DNA of 64,000 nt from an uncultured Bacteroidota bacterium (GTDB taxonomy: Bacteria; Bacteroidota; Bacteroidia; Bacteroidales; P3): positions 225,247 to 289,246 of the forward strand of contig CACYIK010000001.1 in NCBI GenBank assembly GCA_902774395.1, in the 5' to 3' direction. Under the pieces are notes generated by a model. That model ran no database searches and was not told the DNA's origin. It saw nothing but the letters and a program-made list of their open reading frames with translations. A program made the translations under genes and the position numbers. Within the stretch, counting starts at the first letter, position 1; each line of letters begins with the position of its first letter. Shown in pieces: positions 35,042-43,404 of this stretch.

Positions 35042-35904
35042 GATGTCAAAGAGCTAATATCAATGTTTACTTTTCAAGCAATTCACAACAGCAGCAGAGG
35101 AATTTTGTTTCTTCTCTTGATGTCAAAGAGCTAATATCAATGTTTACTTTTCAAGCAATTCACAACTGCCTTTTTGGGCACCAGGGCGCCCGACTGGATG
35201 TCAAAGAGCTAATATCAATGTTTACTTTTCAAGCAATTCACAACCCACCTCGGTGGCTTTGGCTGCTACAGCCTGATGTCAAAGAGCTAATATCAATGTT
35301 TACTTTTCAAGCAATTCACAACTTGTACTTCTTGTTAATCTCATCGATAGCGGATGTCAAAGAGCTAATATCAATGTTTACTTTTCAAGCAATTCACAAC
35401 ACAAAGAACTTCGTCACCTCCGCGGCTGCTGATGTCAAAGAGCTAATATCAATGTTTACTTTTCAAGCAATTCACAACTCCTTGAACTTCATGCCTCCGG
35501 CACAGCCGGATGTCAAAGAGCTAATATCAATGTTTACTTTTCAAGCAATTCACAACTGGCGGTATATTTGAACACCTTGCCGTGTAGATGTCAAAGAGCT
35601 AATATCAATGTTTACTTTTCAAGCAATTCACAACTAGATACGATTTCGATTTTTCCGTGAACCTGATGTCAAAGAGCTAATATCAATGTTTACTTTTCAA
35701 GCAATTCACAACTCTTCATAGCTCCAATGGTGGCCGTGTGGAGATGTCAAAGAGCTAATATCAATGTTTACTTTTCAAGCAATTCACAACTAAGAAAATA
35801 ACATTTTGGAAACAACTAAGATGTCAAAGAGCTAATATCACGATAAGTGCTGCACCGCCCTGATGTCAAAGAGCTAATATCAATGTTTTCAAGCAATTCA
35901 CAAC
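35042..35904 (-). CRISPR. CRISPR array, main part: 10 full repeats, 2 eroded repeats
   Basis: The 48-bp repeat (plus strand GATGTCAAAGAGCTAATATC ... CAAGCAATTCACAAC) occurs in full and without change at 35042, 35119, 35197, 35275, 35353, 35431, 35509, 35587, 35665 and 35743. Spacers are 30 bp, except the first and the tenth, which are 29. At the right end a 21-bp repeat stub (35820-35840), a 21-bp spacer scrap and a 43-bp repeat lacking five bases (35862-35904) follow. The anti-repeat orientation of tracrRNA shows that crRNA is read on the minus strand, where the repeat begins GTTGTGAATTGC. Several spacers are free of stops in one frame and could be phage coding DNA; none clearly matches elsewhere in the window. 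Confidence 0.98.
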
Positions 35905-36414
35905 AACCCCGGCGCCCAGGAAACACTGTTCCCGCCCCGCCACCCCTACTACAAGGTTCCACAGGCAGACAAAGAAACCATCACCGCCGCCGTCGAAAAG
36001 GTTGCAGCCAACAAAACTCTGCGCAAAACGGCTGTCGAGAACCTTAAGGTGTTCCAGTCCAAGCCGCCTGTCTCCAAAATTATCAACGGGGAAAAGGTGG
36101 ATGTGCTGTTCGACTCCAAGACAACAAGCCACATCGCCAACGATATAGCCAACAACAGGAACTTCGTCTGGAAGGATCTCTCGGCAAAGCTTCAGCATAT
36201 TCTCAAGCAGGCCCCTCTTGTGGCCCACGAGCCAAACACAAAAACCCTCGAGAAACCTTCGGCCAGACACTACTATTATTTTGAATGTAAAGAAGGAAAC
36301 GAGGTGTTTTATTTGGCTGTTGAAGAGAACCTCGTCGAGAAAACCGGACGTCATTTCTTCCGCCTTTACTCAATAACTAAAACACTGAGAAACACCGCAA
36401 TCCCATATAAATAA
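35905..36414 (+). pseudogene. 5'-truncated phage-like gene fragment inside the array
   Basis: Directly after the last eroded repeat an open frame runs 169 codons to a TAA with no start of its own before a GTG at 36049. The protein reads as the C-terminal part of a longer one: HPYYKVPQADKETITAAVEK, VDVLFDSKTTSHIANDIANN, then ARHYYYFECKEGNEVFYLAV and FRLYSITKTL. The last part recalls the nuclease-like C-terminal domains on large phage or plasmid polyvalent proteins, but I cannot name the family firmly. Base composition is richer in GC than the array around it. It is flanked by 101-bp direct repeats. Confidence 0.55.
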
Positions 36415-36418
36415 ACAA

Positions 36419-36465
36419 CTGAGAACAGGCGGCCACGGGCTGAAGCTTGCGTGGGTTGTTCTCAG
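36419..36465. other. Extended hairpin after the phage-like fragment
   Basis: CTGAGAACA (36419-36427) pairs with TGTTCTCAG (36457-36465), and inside it CCACG (36433-36437) pairs with CGTGG (36450-36454). No T-run follows at once, so it is not a standard terminator. It may be the end of the inserted segment. Up to 36551 only AT-rich noncoding DNA follows. Confidence 0.6.
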
Positions 36466-36552
36466 CTGATTCGGACTGCAAAAATACAACTATTTTTTAA
36501 ACTGACAAAAAAAACTTGTTTTTTTTTCAAACCACCACGCCCATTAAACCCA

Positions 36553-36766
36553 GATGTCAAAGAGCTAATATCAATGTTTACTTTTCAAGCAATTCACAAC
36601 TAAGAAAATAACATTTTGGAAACAACTAAGATGTCAAAGAGCTAATATCACGCACGGGATGTCAAAGAGCTAATATCAATGTTTACTTTTCAAGCAATTC
36701 ACAACGTTCAACTCGTCCCGCAACGCTCGGAACCTGATGTCAAAGAGCTAATATCAATGTTTACTT
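36553..36766 (-). CRISPR. CRISPR array, outlying part with duplicated spacer and eroded repeats
   Basis: Full 48-bp repeats lie at 36553-36600 and 36658-36705. Between them are a 29-bp spacer identical to the tenth spacer of the main array (35791-35819), a 21-bp repeat stub (36630-36650) and a 7-bp scrap. One 30-bp spacer (36706-36735) and a final 31-bp partial repeat (36736-36766) follow. Positions 36552-36652 equal 35742-35842 base for base, so a 101-bp block has been duplicated on both sides of the phage-like fragment. Confidence 0.95.
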
Positions 36767-36813
36767 CAAAACGCTTCAATATGTCTTTTAAACTATTCTA
36801 TCCTTCGTATACA

Positions 36814-37047
36814 TCATAAGCTATCAAAGTATTGCTGCATTTCTTCGGGTGAGCTGCACCCGACAGTTTCGCCTCGAGCAGATTCTTCACGCGCCTTTTT
36901 GATTTTGGTGCGCAACGCAGGAGTAACCACATTGTGGCGTGAATTCCCCTCAGCATAATGTATCTTTGCACCTGCAGCCAACATAGCCTCAATGAGATAT
37001 TTCATCACGTTGCTACGTCCATCATAATTGAGTGTTATCGTTGCCAT
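36814..37047 (-). CDS. Small antitoxin-like protein
   Basis: The start MATITLNYDGRSN at 37047 fits a perfect promoter at 37070-37100; the upstream ATG at 37071 lies in the promoter. The 77-aa product resembles the small Bacteroidetes antitoxins that begin MATITL-x-YD-x-R and carry a central hydrophobic helix (MKYLIEAMLAAGA) followed by a charged tail. The expected toxin gene downstream is missing: within 50 bp the DNA runs into the last partial CRISPR repeat. It is either an orphan antitoxin or what is left of a pair cut by the array. Confidence 0.6.
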   Translation of the reverse strand: MATITLNYDGRSNVMKYLIEAMLAAGAKIHYAEGNSRHNVVTPALRTKIKKAREESARGETVGCSSPEEMQQYFDSL

Positions 37048-37069
37048 GATTATCTTTATTTCACGGTGC

Positions 37070-37100
37070 AAAGATACAAATAAAAACTGATTCCACCAAA
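37070..37100 (-). promoter_or_regulatory. Promoter of the antitoxin-like gene
   Basis: Minus-strand TTTG (37097-37100), 19 bases, TATCTTTG (37070-37077): a perfect Bacteroidetes promoter. Confidence 0.8.
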
Positions 37101-37185
37101 AAAAGTTTTTGCCAGAGTGAAGTGGGGAAAATATTTTTCGCGCGCGAATAAAATATTTCGCGCGCTATCGCGTTAAATAGAAGTA

Positions 37186-38208
37186 ATGAAGAATAAAGAA
37201 TTAAGAATGAAGCATCCGGCCACCGCTGTACGGCTACGCAAAATCTTATGCGCCAGCCTATTTTCATTTTTCATTTTTCATTTTTCATTTTGCTCGGCAC
37301 AAGACAAAGCGCTGATGCAGAGCTACCAGAGCCGCCTGTCGGCACTGATCGAGCGCGTGGCCGCGGCACCCACCGACAACGAGCGCTACCTGGCCTCGGA
37401 AGAGGCCATCCAGCTGCTGTCCAAAGCCCTCGACGAGGAAGACTCGGAGAAGTGGAAATGGCAGCTGCCATCCTACGCCTCGGTGCTGACATCGCCCGAC
37501 GGACTCCTCCGCATCTTCACCTGGGCGGTAATCCGCGACAACGGCGAGTTCGAATGCTTCGGCGCCATACAGTTCTACAACGAGCGCGAGGAGGAGTACG
37601 AATACCTGCTGCTCCACGACAAATCCGACGAGATCATGAACCGCGAGGAGACGGTGCTCTCGGCCGACCAATGGCTCGGGGCCGTCTACCAGGAGATCAT
37701 CCAGACCACCGCCAGCGGCCACACCTACTACACACTCCTCGGATGGAACGGCGTGGACAACATCACCGAGCGCAAAATCATCGAGCCCGTGACGTTCCGC
37801 AACGGCATACCTCAGTTCGGCGCCCCGCTGTTCCGCCGCATGCGCAACCAACGACGCATCGTCCTCGAATACACCAACGACGCCATGGTCAACCTCTCCT
37901 ACGAGACACAGTACGTCCAGCAGGTGGAGAAAAAACGCGAGAAGGTGAAGGGCACCAACCGCTACCAGACCGTCGACGTGGTGAAGGAACACAAGGAGAA
38001 GATGATCATCTTCGACGAGGTGGAAGCCCAAGTCCCCGGCATGGAAGGGCTCTTCCAATACTATGTGCCGTCGGGCGTCGAGCTGGCCTACGCCTGGAGC
38101 GACGGCAAATGGGAACTGCGCAACGGCGCCCAGGGTCGCCTGAAAGACAAGAAACTCAACAAAGACTTCTCCCCGCTGCCCAAAACAGCCCCGGCTTATA
38201 AATTCTAA
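37186..38208 (+). CDS. Exported protein of unknown function with repeat-built signal peptide
   Basis: The 340-aa product has an N-terminal export signal whose hydrophobic core, FSFFIFHFSF, is encoded by a run of the word TTTTCAT at about 37260-37295. The start codon itself lies in an AAGAATTAAGAATGAAG run. Cleavage is likely after FCSA. The mature part is acidic and mixed alpha/beta (WQLPSYASVLTSPDGLLRIF, YYTLLGWNGVDNITERKII, KKREKVKGTNRYQTVDVVKE) and resembles periplasmic proteins of unknown function in Bacteroidales. No catalytic motif is seen. It reads towards dxs, with a 130-bp element in between. Confidence 0.65.
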   Translation: MKNKELRMKHPATAVRLRKILCASLFSFFIFHFSFCSAQDKALMQSYQSRLSALIERVAAAPTDNERYLASEEAIQLLSKALDEEDSEKWKWQLPSYASVLTSPDGLLRIFTWAVIRDNGEFECFGAIQFYNEREEEYEYLLLHDKSDEIMNREETVLSADQWLGAVYQEIIQTTASGHTYYTLLGWNGVDNITERKIIEPVTFRNGIPQFGAPLFRRMRNQRRIVLEYTNDAMVNLSYETQYVQQVEKKREKVKGTNRYQTVDVVKEHKEKMIIFDEVEAQVPGMEGLFQYYVPSGVELAYAWSDGKWELRNGAQGRLKDKKLNKDFSPLPKTAPAYKF

Positions 38209-38212
38209 TCTA

Positions 38213-38342
38213 AATATGGAAGTTAATGAAGTTATAGAAGTTAAAGAAGTTATAGCCACTAGCACCTGCTGGGACATTTGGCTTTAACTTCTAGCGCAAG
38301 GCGCGATAACTTCTTTAATTCTTTAACTTCCCAAAGAAAAGA
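38213..38342. repeat. GAAGTTA word repeats around a unique core (element Z)
   Basis: GAAGTTAATGAAGTTATAG words on the left face ATAACTTCTTTAATTC words on the right around a core at about 38257-38308 that includes GCGCAAGGCGCG. This is the same plan as elements X and Y: a core between facing word repeats. Confidence 0.65.
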
Positions 38343-38345
38343 TTA

Positions 38346-40235
38346 ATGAAACTGACCGATATCAATACTCCCGCCGACCTCAAACAACTGCAACCCGGCG
38401 AACTGCAAGCCGTCGCAGACGAACTGCGCTCCTATATCGTTAACACCCTGTCGACACACCCCGGCCACCTGGCCTCGAGCCTCGGCACCGTCGAGCTCAC
38501 CGTGGCACTCCATTATGTCTTCAACACCCCCGACGACAAACTCATCTGGGACGTGGGACACCAGGCCTACGCCCACAAGATTCTCACCGGCAGGCGAGAG
38601 GCGTTCTCCACCGTACGCACCTACGGCGGCATCAGCGGCTTCCCCAAGATGAGCGAGAGCCCCTACGACGCCTTCGGCACCGGCCACAGCTCCACCTCCA
38701 TCTCCGCAGCCCTCGGCATGGCCGTAGCTTCGCGCATGCAGGGCAACACCTCACGCAAGCATATCGCCGTCATCGGCGACGGCTCGCTCACCGGCGGCGA
38801 GGCCTTCGAGGCCCTCAACAACGTGGGACTCTCCAAGGCCAATATCCTGGTGATCCTCAACGACAACGGCATCTCCATCGACAAGGCCGTGGGAGGACTG
38901 AACAACTACCTCATGCGCATCACCTCGTCGCCTCGCTACAACCGCCTCAAAGAGCAGGTGTGGCAGCGCCTCGACTCCGGCGAGGGCCTGCGCCAGCGCT
39001 CGAAAGGGGTCTTCCAACGGATGACCAAGGTGGCCAAGACCATAGCCCTCGGCAGCACCAACCTCTTCGAGGCTCTCGGCATCCGCTATTTCGGACCCGT
39101 CGACGGACACGATATCGTCCACCTCACCGAGATACTCTCCCGACTGAAGGATATGAACGGCCCAGTGCTGCTCCACGTGGTGACACGCAAGGGTAGGGGA
39201 CTCAAGCAGGCCGAGCAGAACCCCATCGTCTACCACGCCCCCGGCCTCTTCGACGCCGAGACCGGCGAGCGCACACTCATCACTCATCACTCATCACTCA
39301 CTCACCCATTGAAGTATCAGGAGGTCTTCGGCCGCACCATCATCGAGCTGGCCGAGAAGAACCCCGCCATCGTGGGCATCACGCCGGCCATGGCTACGGG
39401 CTGTTCGCTGAACCTCATGATGGAGCAGATGCCCGACCGCGTCTTCGACGTGGGCATCTCCGAGCAGCATGCCGTGACCTTCGCCGCCGGCCTGGCGGCA
39501 CAGGGCATGGTGCCGTTCTGCAACATCTATTCCTCCTTCGCCCAGCGCGCCTACGACCAGATCATCCACGACGTGGCACTGCAGCAGCTGCCCGTGGTGC
39601 TGTGCCTCGACAGGGCAGGACTCGTGGGCGACGACGGCCCCACACACCACGGCGTCTTCGACCTCGCAGCCCTCAGACCCATCCCGAACCTCACCATCTG
39701 CGCACCTATGGACGACCACGAGCTGCGCAATATGATGTACACCGCACAGCTGCCCAACCACGGTCCCGTAGTCATCCGATACCCCCGTGGTTCAAGCGTT
39801 TACAGCGACTGGCAGTCGCCCATGCAGGAACTCACAATAGGGGAGGGTCGCTGCGTCAGAGAGGGGAGCGACGTGGCTTTCCTCAGCCTCGGACACCCCG
39901 GCAACGATACCGTCGCCGCCGCAGAAGAGCTCCAAAAACAAGGCCTCTCGGCCGCCGTCTACGACATGCGGTTCCTCAAGCCGCTGGACACCCGTTTGCT
40001 CGACGAGGTTGCCTCAAAAGGTTTCCGCAGAATCATCACAATCGAGGACGGCACGAAATTAGGAGGCTTTGGCGAAGCCGTGGAGAGCTACTTCACGGAG
40101 CATCATCCCGAACAGGCGGCACACATCACCGTGCTGGCCATCCCAGACGAATTCGTCACCCACGGCAGCGTCCCACAACTCAAAGCCGACTGCCACATCG
40201 ACAAAGATTCCCTTATAAGATCAGCATTATTATAG
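38346..40235 (+). CDS. dxs: 1-deoxy-D-xylulose-5-phosphate synthase
   Basis: The 629-aa enzyme makes DXP from pyruvate and glyceraldehyde 3-phosphate with thiamine diphosphate, the first step of the MEP isoprenoid pathway. Seen are HLASSLGTVELTVALHYVF, the TPP motif GDGSLTGGEAFEALNN, RYFGPVDGHD, the second-domain motif GISEQHAVTFAAGLA and the transketolase C-terminal domain. In the linker between the first two domains, ERTLITHHSSLTHPLKYQ contains an in-frame CTCATCACT word run (39272-39306). The rest is of normal length, so the enzyme is probably active. Confidence 0.96.
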   Translation: MKLTDINTPADLKQLQPGELQAVADELRSYIVNTLSTHPGHLASSLGTVELTVALHYVFNTPDDKLIWDVGHQAYAHKILTGRREAFSTVRTYGGISGFPKMSESPYDAFGTGHSSTSISAALGMAVASRMQGNTSRKHIAVIGDGSLTGGEAFEALNNVGLSKANILVILNDNGISIDKAVGGLNNYLMRITSSPRYNRLKEQVWQRLDSGEGLRQRSKGVFQRMTKVAKTIALGSTNLFEALGIRYFGPVDGHDIVHLTEILSRLKDMNGPVLLHVVTRKGRGLKQAEQNPIVYHAPGLFDAETGERTLITHHSSLTHPLKYQEVFGRTIIELAEKNPAIVGITPAMATGCSLNLMMEQMPDRVFDVGISEQHAVTFAAGLAAQGMVPFCNIYSSFAQRAYDQIIHDVALQQLPVVLCLDRAGLVGDDGPTHHGVFDLAALRPIPNLTICAPMDDHELRNMMYTAQLPNHGPVVIRYPRGSSVYSDWQSPMQELTIGEGRCVREGSDVAFLSLGHPGNDTVAAAEELQKQGLSAAVYDMRFLKPLDTRLLDEVASKGFRRIITIEDGTKLGGFGEAVESYFTEHHPEQAAHITVLAIPDEFVTHGSVPQLKADCHIDKDSLIRSALL

Positions 40236-40259
40236 GAGAACAATCTGTGTCGAAGACAC

Positions 40260-40370
40260 AAGCCCTCAGTAACCCCGCACGCTAGTGTGGGGACAAACCC
40301 CGCACGCTAGTGTGAGGACAACCCCGCACGCTAGTGTGGGGACAACCTCGCACACCAGTGTGGGGTATAC
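40260..40370. repeat. Array of four CCCCGCAC...GTGTGGGG palindromes
   Basis: Four tandem copies of a palindrome of about 21-24 bp (ACCCCGCACGCTAGTGTGGGG and variants) follow dxs. Copy 2 is changed on the right arm (GTGTGAGG) and copy 4 on the left arm (CCTCGCAC). The family is the same as that beside the transposase gene at 57 kb and near 29883. Confidence 0.85.
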
Positions 40371-40429
40371 TCCAGTATATCCTACTTAACATAACCCCGA
40401 TATTAGTTAAAAATATATAAAAGAAAAAC

Positions 40430-40455
40430 TGGCGCAAAACCCCGTCCGCGCCAGC
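40430..40455 (-). terminator. Terminator after the thioesterase gene
   Basis: CTGGCGC pairs with GCGCCAG; on the minus strand TTTTTC follows. Confidence 0.85.
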
Positions 40456-40470
40456 CATAACTATTATCTA

Positions 40471-41241
40471 TTATCTATCTGCCTGACCTCTGGTCACGGC
40501 CTGCGACGCAAGCAAGGAATTGATTACCCTCGCATTCACGCTAACTCCACGAGAATTCAATATTTGGAACCAGGTCGCATCATTGTCCTGTTTACGCAAA
40601 ACTGAGAGCGTATCGTCAGGTTGTGTTTCGTGCTGATAATTTATCTCCACACTGAACGGCTTGTCCAGATCGAAATCTGTCTGCATCAGACTGTCGAACA
40701 GCAGCCTGACATATTCAGCGTTGTTGACATGCTGTGCGTGGTCTATCATCGAATAGCGTGCCGGCTGCTCGAAGCGTCCGTCGGGATTGCTCATGTCCGG
40801 CAGTCTCAGACGCTCCAGGACACTGTGGTCCGTGGCCTCGTCCGTGCAGCACTCGTAGTTGGCCATAATCTCCTTCAGCCGGAGTGGCTTGCGAGTAGTA
40901 AAATCTATCATCGGCCAGTATGTGGTGCCGGTGAGCAGCGTCTCGCCGGCCTCGTTGGTCATCCGGTAGTCGCGGAACGCGAACAAGCCGTCGGTGCCAC
41001 GCGACCACGTACTTAACATAACCTTTTCGAAGGCCGCAGGCCTCTTATATATATTATAGTACGCGCGCGAGAGTATCCAGATGCTGTTCCTCTGCATAAG
41101 TTCCTCGTAGCCAACGCCCATGGCGCGACTGTGGGCCTCGGAAATCTCCTGACAGAGCCTCACCGCCGCCCACGGCTGCAGGCGGTCCTTGCGGTCACAA
41201 AGATACGCCGCCGTCTCCTGTTTCCAACTAAAAGTTTTCAA
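40471..41241 (-). CDS. Acyl-ACP thioesterase (FatA/FatB type)
   Basis: The 256-aa product has two hot-dog domains. The first has WAAVRLCQEISEAHSRAMGV and SRAYYNIYKRPAAFEKVMLSTW. The second has SMIDHAQHVNNAEYVRLLFD, which carries the catalytic Asn-His region, and EINYQHETQPDDTL. It should hydrolyse acyl-ACP to end fatty-acid chains, in the cytoplasm. Its first codons lie next to an AATTTTCAATTCTC word run shared with the gap to argS. Confidence 0.88.
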   Translation of the reverse strand: MKTFSWKQETAAYLCDRKDRLQPWAAVRLCQEISEAHSRAMGVGYEELMQRNSIWILSRAYYNIYKRPAAFEKVMLSTWSRGTDGLFAFRDYRMTNEAGETLLTGTTYWPMIDFTTRKPLRLKEIMANYECCTDEATDHSVLERLRLPDMSNPDGRFEQPARYSMIDHAQHVNNAEYVRLLFDSLMQTDFDLDKPFSVEINYQHETQPDDTLSVLRKQDNDATWFQILNSRGVSVNARVINSLLASQAVTRGQADR

Positions 41242-41268
41242 TTTTCAATTCTCAATTTTCAATTCAAC

Positions 41269-43050
41269 TTACATTCTTTCCGGCACCTCGATACCGAGGA
41301 TATTCATCGTGTTCTTCAAAGCGTTGGCCACCATGGCGCAGAGCTGCACACGGAAATGCTTCAGCTCGGCATTCTCCTCTTTCAGGATGGGCGTATCCTG
41401 ATAGAAGCTGTTGAAGGCCTTGGCCAGCTCATAGGCATAGTTCGCCACCATGGCGGGACTGTAGGCTGCGGCGGCAGCGGCAACGGTCTCAGGCAGCGCA
41501 TGCAAAACCTTCACCACTCCCCTCTCCTTCTCATTCAACTGAACACTAAACACTGAACACTGACCACTTTCTCCCGCTTTGCGCACGATGCTCTTGATTC
41601 TAGCATGGGTGTACTGGATAAACGGACCGGTGTTGCCGTTGAAGTCGATACTCTCGGCGGGATTGAACAGCATGTTCTTGGTCGGATCCACCTTGAGGAT
41701 GAAGTATTTCAGGGCGCCCAGGGCGAGGATATGATACAGATGCTTCTGCTCCTCGGCACTCAGCTCGTCGTTCTTGCCTTTCTCACGGCTCATCTCCTCG
41801 GCGGTCTTCTCCATCTCGTCGATGAGGTCGTCGGCGTCCACCACCGTACCCTCGCGGCTCTTCATCTTGCCGTTGGGCAGCTCCACCATGCCGTAGCTGA
41901 GGTGGTACACCTTGTCGGCCCACTCAAAGCCCAGCTTGCCGAGGATGAGTTTCAAGACCTTGAAGTGGTAGTCCTGCTCGTTGCCCACGACATAGATGAG
42001 GCGCTCGGCGCCGAAGTCCTTGTGGCGAAGCAGCGCGGTGCCGAGGTCCTGCGTCATGTAGACGCTGGTGCCATCCTTGCGGAGCAAGAGCTTCTGGTCG
42101 AGGCCGTCACCCGTCAGGTCGCACCACACCGAGCCATCCTCCTTGCGGAACAGCACACCCAGCTCCAAGCCTTTGTTGACGAGCTCCTTGCCGAGCAGAT
42201 AAGTATTTGATTCATAGTATATCTTGTCGAAGCCGACACCCAGACGGCGGTAGGTCTCGTCGAAGCCGGCATACACCCAGCCGTTCATCTTCTCCCACAG
42301 GTCGCGCACCTCCTTGTCACCCTCTTCCCAGCGCTTGAGCATGCTCTGGGCCTCCACCATCAGCGGAGCCTCACGCTTGGCCTGCTCCTCCTCTACCCCA
42401 CTCTCCATCAACTGCTTGACCTCGTCCTTGTAGTGCTTGTCGAACTCCACATAGTATTTGCCCACCAGGTGGTCGCCCTTCATGCCGCTGCTCTCGGGGG
42501 TCTCGCCATTGCCATAGCGCATCCAGGCCAGCATGCTCTTGCAGATGTGGATGCCACGGTCGTTCACCAGGTTCACCTTCTTCACGTTGGCACCGTTGGC
42601 CGCCAACAGCTGGCTCACCGACCAACCCAACAGGTTGTTGCGGATATGACCTAAGTGCAACGGCTTATTAGTGTTAGGACTGCTATATTCAACCACTACT
42701 GGAGACTCATCAGGATTAGCCTTGGCTATGCCAAAGGAGGTGTCGGCAGCCTTCTCGGCCACGAAGGAGGTCCAGTAGGAATCAGCCACCTCGAAGTTGA
42801 GGAAACCCTTGATGACGTTATAGCCCTCGACCTCGGGCAGCGCGGCCTTCACGGCCTCGCCAATCTCGCCAGCCACCGCCTCGGGTGACTTGCGGGCCTG
42901 TTTCACATAAGGGAACACGACGAGCGTGTAGTCGCCCTTGAACTCCTTGCGGGTGTCCTGCAGGACGATGGTTTTGGCATCGGCATCGATGCCGTAGAGA
43001 CTCTTCAGAGCGTCGGCAACAGCCTGAGTGAGAGTGGTTGTGATATTCAT
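41269..43050 (-). CDS. argS: Arginyl-tRNA synthetase
   Basis: The start MNITTTLTQAV at 43050 fits the family; the longer frame from 43110 adds unlikely residues. The 593-aa class I enzyme shows the HIGH-like motif KPLHLGHIRNNLLGW, GMVELPNGKMKSREG (KMSK-like) and a DALR anticodon-binding domain up to the end. In the linker before the DALR domain, GQCSVFSVQLNEKE is encoded by an ACTGAACACTAAACACT word run (41537-41569). It stays in frame. Length is otherwise normal. Confidence 0.95.
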   Translation of the reverse strand: MNITTTLTQAVADALKSLYGIDADAKTIVLQDTRKEFKGDYTLVVFPYVKQARKSPEAVAGEIGEAVKAALPEVEGYNVIKGFLNFEVADSYWTSFVAEKAADTSFGIAKANPDESPVVVEYSSPNTNKPLHLGHIRNNLLGWSVSQLLAANGANVKKVNLVNDRGIHICKSMLAWMRYGNGETPESSGMKGDHLVGKYYVEFDKHYKDEVKQLMESGVEEEQAKREAPLMVEAQSMLKRWEEGDKEVRDLWEKMNGWVYAGFDETYRRLGVGFDKIYYESNTYLLGKELVNKGLELGVLFRKEDGSVWCDLTGDGLDQKLLLRKDGTSVYMTQDLGTALLRHKDFGAERLIYVVGNEQDYHFKVLKLILGKLGFEWADKVYHLSYGMVELPNGKMKSREGTVVDADDLIDEMEKTAEEMSREKGKNDELSAEEQKHLYHILALGALKYFILKVDPTKNMLFNPAESIDFNGNTGPFIQYTHARIKSIVRKAGESGQCSVFSVQLNEKERGVVKVLHALPETVAAAAAAYSPAMVANYAYELAKAFNSFYQDTPILKEENAELKHFRVQLCAMVANALKNTMNILGIEVPERM

Positions 43051-43326
43051 AATAGGTACATTATTATTTACGAAAACAGGATGCAAAAATACACAAAAAA
43101 AATGAATCAAAAACCCCTATTTTAACACTTTTCGCAACTGCCTGATAATTAACACCAAGACCGTATCAACACCGTACCAACACCGTACCAACTCCTACCA
43201 AAGTCCGACTACAGTCGGAGATGATACGGTGTTGGTAGGTGGATGGTAGGTCGACGGTACCTCGATGGCAGGATGGCGACGCGAAAAGAGTTGAAAAAAA
43301 TATTTTGTGGGGTCGATTTTTTTATC
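43051..43326. repeat. Divergent gap with TACCAAC-type palindromic element, copy 3
   Basis: Between argS and the DUF3127 gene, CGTATCAACACCGTACC words (about 43148-43200) face GATACGGTGTTGGTAGG words around GTCCGACTACAGTCGGA (about 43202-43218). The centre differs from the other copies, while the outer words are the same. The remainder has no gene. Confidence 0.75.
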
Positions 43327-43334
43327 TATTTTTG
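43304..43334 (+). promoter_or_regulatory. Promoter of the DUF3127 gene
   Basis: TTTG (43304-43307), exactly 19 bases, then TATTTTTG (43327-43334). The transcript would have a 5' leader of about 65 bases. Confidence 0.8.
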
Positions 43335-43404
43335 TACGATTGTAGCCGACATAATGTCGGTGGTTAAATTATTGACAATAATAATAATATAAAAATAGTA
43401 CGAT

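Noticed and set aside
35140..35571. Open frame of 143 codons with repeated MFTFQAIHN
   Set aside because: It is the CRISPR repeat read through in one frame; the period equals repeat plus spacer (78 bp = 26 codons).
35042..35904. Idea that each CRISPR repeat carries its own promoter, as in Neisseria II-C loci
   Set aside because: The repeat read on the minus strand has CTCTTTGAC near its end but not a full TAnnTTTG at the right distance from a TTTG, so the sequence does not support it well enough.
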